A stretch of DNA of 64,000 bases from the NCBI RefSeq assembly GCF_042676145.1, contig NZ_JBHTJW010000002.1, positions 744,001-808,000 of the forward strand. Direction: 5' to 3'. Below the pieces are notes generated by a model. It was not told the origin of the DNA. It was given only the letters and a program-made list of their open reading frames with translations, and did not search any database. Made by a program: the position numbers and the translations under genes. Shown piece by piece: positions 18,251-26,636 of this stretch; within the stretch, counting starts at the first letter, position 1; the number at the start of each line of letters is the position of its first letter. The stretch comes from Methylophilus glucosoxydans. Its GTDB lineage: Bacteria; Pseudomonadota; Gammaproteobacteria; Burkholderiales; Methylophilaceae.

Positions 18251-18688
18251 ATGGTGACGCGCAAATTTCAACGTTGGATGGCACGCATGGCCTTGATGGC
18301 AATCATGCTGGCTGCGCTCGTGCCGACGTTGAGCCTCGCGTTTCCCATGCAAGCAGGCAAAAGCTTTATTCAGGAAGTGTGTTCCTCGCAGGGCAGCAAA
18401 CTGGTCATTCAGGTGATCACCACGCAAGGAAAACTGCGCGCTACCCTGATTGACTATCAGCCTTCACAAAAACCGGTTTCACTGGGACATCATCTCAATC
18501 ATTGTCCGTTCTGCCATATGGCGATGGATGATGTGGTATTGCCCCAGCCCAATCCAGCTTACATTCTGTTTCAACAAGCCCAGGCCGAGATTGCTTTAAG
18601 CAGCTATCAGGCCCCGGTTGTCGCAAGTGTTTACTCCACCGCGCACCCCACGCGCGCACCCCCACTGACTCCACATTACTCAATCTAG
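18251..18688 (+). CDS. DUF2946 family secreted protein with CxxCHM motif
   Basis: A 145-residue protein with an N-terminal hydrophobic segment (about 11-30) and a small extracytoplasmic domain. The DUF2946 hallmark is a cluster of possible metal ligands: H80, H81, H84, C85, C88, H89, M90 and M92, reading HCPFCHMAM. DUF2946 genes commonly neighbour TonB-type copper receptor genes; an OprC-like receptor gene does follow here, at 20674. A role in extracytoplasmic copper handling is an inference from motif and context. Confidence 0.75.
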   Translation: MVTRKFQRWMARMALMAIMLAALVPTLSLAFPMQAGKSFIQEVCSSQGSKLVIQVITTQGKLRATLIDYQPSQKPVSLGHHLNHCPFCHMAMDDVVLPQPNPAYILFQQAQAEIALSSYQAPVVASVYSTAHPTRAPPLTPHYSI

Positions 18689-18690
18689 TG

Positions 18691-18709
18691 CCGTCTGTCA
18701 TGTAGACGG
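18691..18709 (+). terminator. Possible weak terminator after the DUF2946 gene
   Basis: Hairpin CCGTCT/AGACGG starting two bases after the stop codon, followed by TTTATG. The stem is short and the T run weak. Confidence 0.35.
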
Positions 18710-18752
18710 TTTATGGGTATGCCTGTAATCCAGGCACATATGGAGTCATGAC

Positions 18753-19001
18753 ATGATCGTCATCAACCTTCAGGCAATGATATTTGCCAAACAGGTGGAG
18801 TGGAAACGCCACATCACCCTCAAAGAAATCGCTGAGTCTACCGGCATCAGCCGCATGACCTTGCATCGCATGGTCAAAAATCCTTCTTACAACGCATGCA
18901 CTGAGCATCTGGGTAAACTTTGCTCTTATTTCGCTTGTGACATCAGCGCGCTTATCCGCTGGCAACCCGATCGGGATGCCAGGCAAGTCTTCGCCGCCTG
19001 A
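18753..19001 (+). CDS. Small Cro/C1-type HTH protein
   Basis: An 82-residue protein that is little more than a helix-turn-helix: residues 22-60 contain TLKEIAESTGISRMTLHRMV, then a segment ending CDISALIRWQPD, as in the single-domain XRE-like HTH_26 group whose members often carry the CDISDL-type ending. The ATG is preceded by TGGAG. It stands between the DUF2946 gene and the PEP-CTERM genes and could regulate either; no operator is evident. Confidence 0.75.
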   Translation: MIVINLQAMIFAKQVEWKRHITLKEIAESTGISRMTLHRMVKNPSYNACTEHLGKLCSYFACDISALIRWQPDRDARQVFAA

Positions 19002-19078
19002 TGTGTGATGCTCACCCTGCTGGTAGCTGACCAGTAGGGGGCATGCCGTTTACAAAAAATATTTCTGAGGAAAAGTAT

Positions 19079-19828
19079 ATGAAAAAAACCTTTTTGGCCC
19101 TGGCCTTGCTGGGACTCACTCAACCTGCCTGGGCGCATTTAAGTTATACCGGGCGTGACTTTGGCACATTCTCTGGCCTGGTGAATGCCAGCAATAGTAT
19201 TACCACCACCGTCAATACCAACTATGGCTGGGCCGGCGCCGCTGACGGCAATCTGGGCGATAGCCATATCGGCCGCGCTTTCCGCTTCACCCTGCAAAAC
19301 AATGCCTGGGTGGATTTCAGCGTCGATGCAACCTCTGCCGATCTGTTACCTGCTTTCTCTATTTACGGTGGACTGGCGGCCATCAGAACTGGCGGTGTTT
19401 TCCCTGGCACGCAAACCAGTGCCGATTACGATAGTGCCAACGCTTCTATCGTCTGGCGCTACAGCTGGGCGCAAGCCAACCTGGGCTCCAACAAGTCGTA
19501 TACCGACACCGATGGCAGCTGGAACGCACTGGGCAACTGGAAAATGGGCGGTGACGGCGATGTGATTGGCATCGACAGCGAACTGAGCAGTTTTATCTAC
19601 AAGGGCTCTGCGACCACAGCGACCGATGTGGTCACCGGCAAGTTTCTGCTGGGGGCAGGGGATTACACCATCATGATTGGCGGTAACAACGCCGCAAACC
19701 AGCTGGCGACTAGTTTTGGCTACACCGCCTCACTGAATGTCAGTGCAGTCCCAGAGCCGGAAAACATGGCCTTGTTGCTGGCAGGTCTGGCCTTGGTCGG
19801 CTGGCAGGTGCGCCGTCGTAGCAAATAA
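19079..19828 (+). CDS. PEP-CTERM surface protein, DVUA0089-like
   Basis: A 249-residue secreted protein with a clear signal peptide (MKKTFLALALLGL, cleavage expected after AWA) and a C-terminal PEP-CTERM sorting signal (VPEPENMALLLAGLALVGW then RRRSK). The mature part is a glycine- and asparagine-rich beta domain of the kind labelled DVUA0089. PEP-CTERM proteins are processed by exosortase and displayed with exopolysaccharide; no exosortase lies in the window. The start at 19079 is set by GAGGAAAAG just ahead. The predicted mature N-terminus is a histidine. Confidence 0.82.
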   Translation: MKKTFLALALLGLTQPAWAHLSYTGRDFGTFSGLVNASNSITTTVNTNYGWAGAADGNLGDSHIGRAFRFTLQNNAWVDFSVDATSADLLPAFSIYGGLAAIRTGGVFPGTQTSADYDSANASIVWRYSWAQANLGSNKSYTDTDGSWNALGNWKMGGDGDVIGIDSELSSFIYKGSATTATDVVTGKFLLGAGDYTIMIGGNNAANQLATSFGYTASLNVSAVPEPENMALLLAGLALVGWQVRRRSK

Positions 19829-19891
19829 TTCCATGACATGAATCGTTGGAGAGTGTGCTTAACGCCCTCACCAACATGATAGGAGAAGATA

Positions 19892-20611
19892 ATGAACGTA
19901 TTGAAAAAAACATTGGCAATCGCTGCCATGACCTTGGCAACCAGCCCAGCATTTGCTGCGGTATCTACTTACAACGTGACCACCACCTGGTTTGAGCCAG
20001 ACACCCAGCCAAAAAACTCTATTTTTGAAGGGTCATTTAGTTATGACTCAGCAACAAAAGTAATTACCGGCCTGGCGGGTAAACTGAGTGAGTCTATGAC
20101 TGGTACAGATGCTTCCAATATGACTTGGTTAAACCTGAATTACCAGTTGGTTTCTTGGTATGACGCTGCTTTAGGCGGCACATTTGCTGCCACCTTTAAA
20201 AACAGCAACACGAATACCTTCTCAACCCTGGCTGGCGGGGATGGCTGGAGCCCACAGGCTGGTGTGGATATCGGCGGTGTTTATTACGGCTATCCGCGTC
20301 CGGCAAATAACCCTGGTAACGCTTACGCATTGATTTTTGTCCCTGATAATCCATTGACTGCGTTGACACAGACTCAAATTAACAAACTGGCTTATGCCGA
20401 CTGTGCGCCTGGCGGCATGATGGGCGCCGTTTGTATGACAGGGACCTCCGCGGCTGGGTATGGCTCGGTGGGAACCATGAGTGGGTATCCCGTTAGTCAG
20501 GTGATCAGCATGGTGGCTGTGCCTGTTCCTGAGGCAAGCACCTATACGCTGTTGAGTTTAGGCTTGGTCATGACCGGCATGATAGCGCGCCGCCGCCGTG
20601 AGCAAGCATAA
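19892..20611 (+). CDS. PEP-CTERM surface protein
   Basis: A 239-residue secreted protein: signal peptide (MNVLKKTLAIAAMTLATSPA, cleavage after AFA), a mature beta-rich domain opening with STYNVTTTWFEPD, and a C-terminal PEP-CTERM signal (VPEASTYTLLSLGLVMTG then ARRRREQA). The ATG follows GATAGGAGAAG. The mature domain holds a short cysteine pair (ADCAPGGMMGAVCM). It lies 63 bases after the first PEP-CTERM gene; the two resemble each other only in the sorting signal. Confidence 0.8.
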   Translation: MNVLKKTLAIAAMTLATSPAFAAVSTYNVTTTWFEPDTQPKNSIFEGSFSYDSATKVITGLAGKLSESMTGTDASNMTWLNLNYQLVSWYDAALGGTFAATFKNSNTNTFSTLAGGDGWSPQAGVDIGGVYYGYPRPANNPGNAYALIFVPDNPLTALTQTQINKLAYADCAPGGMMGAVCMTGTSAAGYGSVGTMSGYPVSQVISMVAVPVPEASTYTLLSLGLVMTGMIARRRREQA

Positions 20612-20673
20612 CCAGGACGAGCGTTGAGACATGGCAAATGCATGCGCATTTGCCATGCTTGACTGAAAAAATC

Positions 20674-22938
20674 ATGAAATTATTGAGATTGTTGATGGCG
20701 TTGCTCGTCTCGCCCATGCTTGGTTACGCTGGCCCTAATGCTGAGGAAAGCGAGAAAAGCTTGCAATTGCCTCCCGTGCAAGTTGACCAGGAAAGCCGTT
20801 TTAAAGGGGAGGTCATCCCTTTGAAAGCCATTCGGCAAAAGGGGATTAACACGACAGATACCGCTAAGTTGCTGGAAGAGATCCCTGGTGTCAGTAGCTT
20901 CAGTGCTGGCGGCATTTCAAGTCTGCCGACCATTCATGGGTTTGCAGATGACCGTAACCGTACGCAAGTGGATGGCATGGATTTGATGAGTGCTTGCCCA
21001 AATCATATGAACCCGGCGTTGTCATTTATCAATCCGGTGCAAGTGCGCAGCATTCAGGTCTATGCGGGCGTTGCCCCAGTTAGCGTGGGCGGCGATAGTA
21101 TCGGCAGCACCATACAAGTGGATTCAGCGCGTCCGCGCTTTGCGAATGACGATCAGGTCTATGTCAGCTTTGGGCAGTTGGGGACGTTTTACCGGAGCAA
21201 TGGGGCGGCCAGAGGAGCCAATGTGGCTTTGGGTGCAGCAACCCGTCAGTTTAGCCTGGCATATACAGAGACTTATGCCGATGCTAATAATTATCAGGCA
21301 GCAGGCAATTTCAAAAAACCAATTCTGCAAACGACTCCGACTGAAGATCGGGTTGGCGAAAAAGAGGTGGCCAGCTCTGCTTTCCGTCGATCGCGTAATC
21401 AGGAGCTGGGGTTGGCGTGGAATGTGGATGACAAACACCTGTTTGAATTGAAGTGGGGTGAGCAAAGCATAGATTGGGAGGGGTTTCCCAATCAGCGTAT
21501 GGACATGGTCTCCAGCGAGTTTGATCCGAATAATGGTTCCAGCCTGTTAACGCACAAGCCTGCAAACGTAAATAAAACCGTCAACATGCATTATCTGGGA
21601 GCATACGATTGGGGTGAACTGGAGGTTCGCTATTTTCATCAAGACACCCGACACGCCATGGATATGTTGCGTAGCCGGGCCTTTGGTATGTATATGCCTA
21701 TGCTGAGCGATGCAAGCACTGATGGCGGCAGCATCAAAACCACTTTGCTACTTAATGCGCGTGACACGCTGCGCCTTGGGGTGGATTTCCAAAACTATCG
21801 TCTCGACGATTGGTGGACACCTATTGATGGTTTTAATATGGGGCCAAACACGTTTCAGAACATACGGAATGGTAAAAGAGACCGTCTGGGTGTTTATGGC
21901 GAGTGGGAGTCTGTATGGGATGCAGAATGGATGACATTATTAGGCCTGCGTACAGACAGTGTCCGTTCATCTGTTGACCCTGTTCAAGGCTACAACACTA
22001 CCTATAGTGTGGATGCTGCCAAACTGAATCGTGGCGATCGTAACACCCAGACTCAGCAGTATGATTTGACCGCGCTGGTGAAATATCGTGCTGACGCCAA
22101 TCAGGCTTATGAGATCGGATTCGCCCGCAAAAATCGCTCCCCCAATTTATACGAACGCTTCGCATGGTCTACCAATAGCATGGCCGCCTTGATGAATAAC
22201 TTTGTTGGGGATGGCAATGGTTATGTGGGTAATCCAGACCTAAAGCCTGAGGTCGCCTATACCATGAGTGTGGTCGCGGATTGGCATGATGCCAACCATG
22301 AAAAATGGGCGGTGAAAACGACGGCATATGCCACTTATGTTGACAATTATATTGATGCAAGACGCCTGCAACGAAATACCTCTGCAGGAAGTGGCTGTAA
22401 TGGTACTAACGTCACGACCACAAATTGCTACGTCTTGTTGCAATATGAGAATGTGGATGCGCTGCTATATGGGGCGGATTTGTCCGGCAGCTATCAGTTT
22501 GGGCGATTGGCAAGTGTAGGCAACTTTTCAGCCACAGGGGTAATTAGCTACGTACGCGGGAATAATGAAACCACTGGCGGACATCTTTATCACATGATGC
22601 CACTCAATCTAAAAGCTGGCTTTCAGCATCAATTGGGCAAGTGGACCAACCGTCTTGAGCTGCAAAGTGTGGCAGAAAAAGTGCGCGTTTCAGAGGTGCG
22701 AAACGAAGTAAATACGCCTGGTTACACGATTTTTCATTTGCGCAGCAGCTATGAGTGGCAGCATGCACGCCTCGATTTTTCTGTCGAAAACTTGTTCAAC
22801 AAATTTTATTTATTGCCCCTGGGCGGGGCATATGTGGCAGAAGGTAACTCCATGACGACGGGGGGGGCAGCCTATTACGGGATGAATGTGCCCGGCATGG
22901 GGCGGTCGGTCAATGTGGCTTTTAATCTATTTTATTAA
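20674..22938 (+). CDS. TonB-dependent outer-membrane receptor, OprC/NosA-like copper type
   Basis: A 754-residue TonB-dependent receptor: signal peptide ending LGYAG, a plug domain (about 40-155) and a 22-strand barrel ending in the aromatic NLFY. The plug contains MDLMSACPNHMNP, the OprC/NosA pattern, giving C108 and M112 of a CxxxM motif. The barrel contains RHAMDM, giving H327 and M329 of an HxM motif. In OprC these four residues bind one copper ion. No strong TonB box is visible near the N-terminus, although LPPVQVDQE could serve. The start is ATG 20674; an in-frame upstream ATG would add 12 residues before the signal peptide. It is followed 30 bases later by a second receptor. Confidence 0.88.
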   Translation: MKLLRLLMALLVSPMLGYAGPNAEESEKSLQLPPVQVDQESRFKGEVIPLKAIRQKGINTTDTAKLLEEIPGVSSFSAGGISSLPTIHGFADDRNRTQVDGMDLMSACPNHMNPALSFINPVQVRSIQVYAGVAPVSVGGDSIGSTIQVDSARPRFANDDQVYVSFGQLGTFYRSNGAARGANVALGAATRQFSLAYTETYADANNYQAAGNFKKPILQTTPTEDRVGEKEVASSAFRRSRNQELGLAWNVDDKHLFELKWGEQSIDWEGFPNQRMDMVSSEFDPNNGSSLLTHKPANVNKTVNMHYLGAYDWGELEVRYFHQDTRHAMDMLRSRAFGMYMPMLSDASTDGGSIKTTLLLNARDTLRLGVDFQNYRLDDWWTPIDGFNMGPNTFQNIRNGKRDRLGVYGEWESVWDAEWMTLLGLRTDSVRSSVDPVQGYNTTYSVDAAKLNRGDRNTQTQQYDLTALVKYRADANQAYEIGFARKNRSPNLYERFAWSTNSMAALMNNFVGDGNGYVGNPDLKPEVAYTMSVVADWHDANHEKWAVKTTAYATYVDNYIDARRLQRNTSAGSGCNGTNVTTTNCYVLLQYENVDALLYGADLSGSYQFGRLASVGNFSATGVISYVRGNNETTGGHLYHMMPLNLKAGFQHQLGKWTNRLELQSVAEKVRVSEVRNEVNTPGYTIFHLRSSYEWQHARLDFSVENLFNKFYLLPLGGAYVAEGNSMTTGGAAYYGMNVPGMGRSVNVAFNLFY

Positions 22939-22968
22939 CCATCTACTTAAATGCTCAGGGAAGAAGTC

Positions 22969-25320
22969 ATGAAGCAGTTTCGTTTACCAGGCAGCCTATA
23001 CTGGGGTGCCAGCCTGGTGTTGGGGTTGGCATCCATGCCAGTGCATGCCGATCATAATCAGGTTGAGTTGGATGATGTCGAGGTATCGGGTACGGTGGAT
23101 AGCCGGATTGTCGATTATCCGGCCACCGTAGAAAGCTTTAACAAAAAACAGATTCAGGAGAGTGTGAATGCCACCACGGCCGCGCAGGCGATGAAGTTTT
23201 TGCCCAGTTTGCAAATCCGGGAGCGCTATATTGGCGATAGAAACGGCATTATTGCCGGGCGGACCGTGGGGACACTTTCAAGTGCGCAAACCATGCTGTA
23301 CGCAGATGGCGTATTGCTCTCCAATTTGCTGGGAAACTCGTTTGCCTTCCCGCCACGCTGGGGCATGATTAGTCCGGATGAGATTGAGCAGATTAGCATG
23401 ATGTATGGACCTTTTTCTGCCATGTTCGCCGGTAACTCGTTTGGCGGTGTGGTCAGTGTAAAAACCAGGATGCCGACCAAGCTGGAGGCGCATACCAATG
23501 TGCAGTATTTCCGCCAAAATTTTGATTTATACCATTCAAAACTCAATCTTGAAGGCCAGCACCTTTCTGCTTCGCTTGGTGACAAATGGAATGACCTGAG
23601 CCTGCTGCTCAGCGCTGATTATCTGAATAATGAAGGCCAGCCCATGGATTTTGTCGTCCGCGATTTGAGTGCTGGGAGCCGTACAGCGGGCGGGGTCGCC
23701 GTTACCGGTGCCTCTGTCGACAAAAACGATAGAAACTTGCCGCGTAATGTGTTTGGGGCAGTGAGCATGGAGCGGCCGGAGCAAACGAATCTGCGGTTCA
23801 AGGCCGCATACGATGTAACGGATACCGTGAAAGCCACCTATACCCTGGGGTTATGGCATTTGAACAGTCATACGGATGTGACGTCGTATCTCAAGGACGC
23901 TAATGGAAACACGGTGTATAACAACCGCGTACAGCTCAATGGCCTGCGCTATGATTTGAGCGGATTTAATCCGTCAAAAGCCGACGCGACGCATGTCATG
24001 CAGGCCATTGACCTCAAGTCGGACAGCAAAGGCTTTTTTGACTGGCAACTGACTTTTTCAGACTATGACTACCAGCAGGACAAAAATAGCCAGTCAAATA
24101 TTGCTACCTCGACAACGACACTTGCTGCGGGGAATCCCTACATCAATCGTGCCGGGCGCGTGACAGACATGTCAGGCACGGGCTGGACCACCTTTGATGC
24201 GCGTGCAACCTTCAGGCCAGCAGAGGCTGGCTGGGGGCGGCATGTTGTGGATGTGGGCTACCATATTGATGAGTACGATCTTGGCAGCACCACCTTTGAT
24301 ACGGCAGACTGGCAAGTGGGAAACAAAGGCAACTTGAATAGCAGCTCACGTGGCAGCACGCGTACGCAAGCATTGTTTATTCAGGATAAATGGCAATTGC
24401 ACCCGCAATGGTCGCTCACGTTAGGCGGACGTGCAGAGCGCTGGCAGGCTATGGATGGCCGTAACCAGGCCGTGACTGGCGGCGTGTTGTCTACTGCCAA
24501 TTATGCGACGGCAGAGGCTAATCGGTTTTCGCCCAAGGTTTCATTGAGTTTTGAACCCATGCCAGAATGGGGATTCCGTGCTTCATTTGGACAGGCATTC
24601 CGTTTTCCGACGGTGAGTGAGCTCTATCAACAGGTTACGCAGAGCAGCCAGATTGTCCAGAACAACCCGAATCTCAAACCGGAGGAGGTGCTATCAGCTG
24701 AAATCACCGCCGAAAGGCGGTTTGCTAACGGCCTGATTCGCGCCAGCGTGTTTAACGAAGAAAAATATGATGCCTTGATCTCACAGACCATTGCCAATGG
24801 CCGCGCGATTCCCTATGGCACAGGGGTGTGTACAGCCGGGGCGGGTGGCTGTTCCTTTATCCAGAATTTGGACCACGTCAGGACCCGGGGGATAGAGTTG
24901 TCCACAGAATGGCAGGATGTATGGATTCATGGCCTGGATATTTTGGGCAGTGCTACGTTTACCGATGCAGAAATACTCCGTAACCGGGTGGACCGAAGTA
25001 TTGAGGGCAATAAGGCCCCGCGGATTCCACGCGAAATGTTCAAGCTGGTGACGACCTATCATCAGGGCAGTCAGATTACCTACAGTGTGAGTGCCCGGTA
25101 TAGCGGCCGTCAATACAACTTGCTGGATAACAGCGATGTCAATGATGACACCTACATCGCTGCGAGCAAGTTCTTTTTCGTGGATGTGAAGGCCAACTAT
25201 CACATGAGCAAGCGCTGGACCGCCAGTGTGGGGATCGATAACCTGAACAACGATCAGGCCTATGTCCGCCACCCCTACCCGCAACGCACGGGATATGTGC
25301 AAGTCAAGTTTGATTATTGA
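22969..25320 (+). CDS. TonB-dependent outer-membrane receptor, ligand unknown
   Basis: A 783-residue receptor with signal peptide (cleavage after PVHA), a TonB-box-like LDDVEVSG, a plug domain with QIRERYIGDRNG and PFSAMFAGNSFGGVV, and a long barrel ending VQVKFDY. It lacks the CxxxM/HxM copper pair of the previous receptor, so it probably takes a different ligand or an organic complex. The ATG at 22969 is preceded by AGGGAAGAAG. It is probably cotranscribed with the OprC-like receptor. Confidence 0.87.
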   Translation: MKQFRLPGSLYWGASLVLGLASMPVHADHNQVELDDVEVSGTVDSRIVDYPATVESFNKKQIQESVNATTAAQAMKFLPSLQIRERYIGDRNGIIAGRTVGTLSSAQTMLYADGVLLSNLLGNSFAFPPRWGMISPDEIEQISMMYGPFSAMFAGNSFGGVVSVKTRMPTKLEAHTNVQYFRQNFDLYHSKLNLEGQHLSASLGDKWNDLSLLLSADYLNNEGQPMDFVVRDLSAGSRTAGGVAVTGASVDKNDRNLPRNVFGAVSMERPEQTNLRFKAAYDVTDTVKATYTLGLWHLNSHTDVTSYLKDANGNTVYNNRVQLNGLRYDLSGFNPSKADATHVMQAIDLKSDSKGFFDWQLTFSDYDYQQDKNSQSNIATSTTTLAAGNPYINRAGRVTDMSGTGWTTFDARATFRPAEAGWGRHVVDVGYHIDEYDLGSTTFDTADWQVGNKGNLNSSSRGSTRTQALFIQDKWQLHPQWSLTLGGRAERWQAMDGRNQAVTGGVLSTANYATAEANRFSPKVSLSFEPMPEWGFRASFGQAFRFPTVSELYQQVTQSSQIVQNNPNLKPEEVLSAEITAERRFANGLIRASVFNEEKYDALISQTIANGRAIPYGTGVCTAGAGGCSFIQNLDHVRTRGIELSTEWQDVWIHGLDILGSATFTDAEILRNRVDRSIEGNKAPRIPREMFKLVTTYHQGSQITYSVSARYSGRQYNLLDNSDVNDDTYIAASKFFFVDVKANYHMSKRWTASVGIDNLNNDQAYVRHPYPQRTGYVQVKFDY

Positions 25321-25344
25321 CCCGCGCCATCTTTACCGCGGGTC
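25319..25344. terminator. Bidirectional terminator between receptor and HD-GYP gene
   Basis: Perfect eight-base stem GACCCGCG/CGCGGGTC overlapping the receptor stop codon, followed by ATCTTT, between two convergent genes. Confidence 0.6.
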
Positions 25345-25358
25345 ATCTTTCAACCGGG

Positions 25359-26636
25359 TCAAACGGTCGCGTACACCTTATCCAGAAAGTAGCTGGTGCG
25401 CTGTTTGAGCCGCATACGTTTTTGCAGGATATCGGGCAGCTGCTCTGGTTTCAGACACTGGATGATGTTGATGTCCAGCGCTTCCCTGAGGTCAAAAGTT
25501 TCACCCTCTTCCTCAGGATCATCGTTGAGGATCTGCACGAAAGGCCTTAAGGGTTGCTGCGGGTTGGTGGAGATCACCGTTGCCAGTTGCTGATCTGAAA
25601 GGCGCACCACACTGCCTGGCGGATAAATGCCCAGGCATTTGATAAAGCGGCGCAAAATGGTCTGGTCAAACTGGTGACGTTGCTGCGCAAACATCATGCT
25701 GAGCGCTTCGTAGGGCGTTTTTGCCAAGGCCGGGTTAGAAGGGTTGCATAGGTTGTCATACACATTGGCGATGATCAGGATATGCGCCAACGGGTCAATC
25801 TGTTCTGCACGCAGGCCTTGCGGGTAACCGCTGCCATCGGCAAATTCATGATGCTGGGCAATCAGCGTCATGATTTTTTTGGGTACGGCGACCTCTTTGA
25901 GCATATTCAGGCCTAAGGCGACGTGGGTTTGATAAATCGCGACTTCGCGCAGGTTAAGGGGGTCCTTTTTCAACAGGATTTTGTCACTAATCTGCCGCTT
26001 GCCAATATCATGCAAAATGGCCGCCATGCCCAGTATCACCGCATCCTCATCGCTGATATTCAGGTTCTTGGCCAGGATCAGGCTGGCCACCAGGGTATTC
26101 AGCTCATGCTGGTAATGCTGATCGCCGACACGGTGTCCGCTCATGGCGTGGATCGCAATATCACCTTCAGTCAGAGTGCTGCTGACCAGGTCTTGTACCA
26201 GGGTCTGAGCTAGTCCATAGGCCTGGTCAGGATGCTCGGTTGAGAGCTTCTGAATGTTTTTGACCTCGGCACTGGTGCGCATAAACTTTTGCTCACTCTC
26301 GTTGATGACTTGCTTGAGCACCTGTCGTTTCTGCTGAGCAGCATTGAGCGGCGTGGTTTCTTTGGCGGGTTCCGGCTCTGGGAACAACGCTTTTTTCACC
26401 AGAAACTCCACAACATTGGCATTTTTTTTCAGCGGGTGACTGGTACTCCGTCGCGGGTCATAGCGTAGCTGCTTGAGCCCCAGCGATTTGATCGTGTCAA
26501 TTTGCGCATCTTCAGTGATCTTGAAGTTGCTGACCGAGAATGGATGATCCATCCAACCGAGATCAAGGTGGATATATAACCCCACTTGCAGTTGGTCTGG
26601 GCTAATGTAATAAGTGTCGGAGGCTTGATTATGCAT
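25359..26636 (-). CDS. HD-GYP c-di-GMP phosphodiesterase with DUF3391
   Basis: A 425-residue cytoplasmic protein: an N-terminal DUF3391 domain (about 8-130) and an HD-GYP domain (about 165-350). The catalytic features are intact: ILHDIGKRQ for the HD pair, HHEFADGSGYP for the GYP signature, and VYDNLCNP after it. HD-GYP enzymes hydrolyse c-di-GMP to GMP. Its start overlaps the end of the upstream GGDEF-EAL gene by eight bases, so the two are translationally coupled and probably act on the same signal pool. Confidence 0.9.
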   Translation of the reverse strand: MHNQASDTYYISPDQLQVGLYIHLDLGWMDHPFSVSNFKITEDAQIDTIKSLGLKQLRYDPRRSTSHPLKKNANVVEFLVKKALFPEPEPAKETTPLNAAQQKRQVLKQVINESEQKFMRTSAEVKNIQKLSTEHPDQAYGLAQTLVQDLVSSTLTEGDIAIHAMSGHRVGDQHYQHELNTLVASLILAKNLNISDEDAVILGMAAILHDIGKRQISDKILLKKDPLNLREVAIYQTHVALGLNMLKEVAVPKKIMTLIAQHHEFADGSGYPQGLRAEQIDPLAHILIIANVYDNLCNPSNPALAKTPYEALSMMFAQQRHQFDQTILRRFIKCLGIYPPGSVVRLSDQQLATVISTNPQQPLRPFVQILNDDPEEEGETFDLREALDINIIQCLKPEQLPDILQKRMRLKQRTSYFLDKVYATV

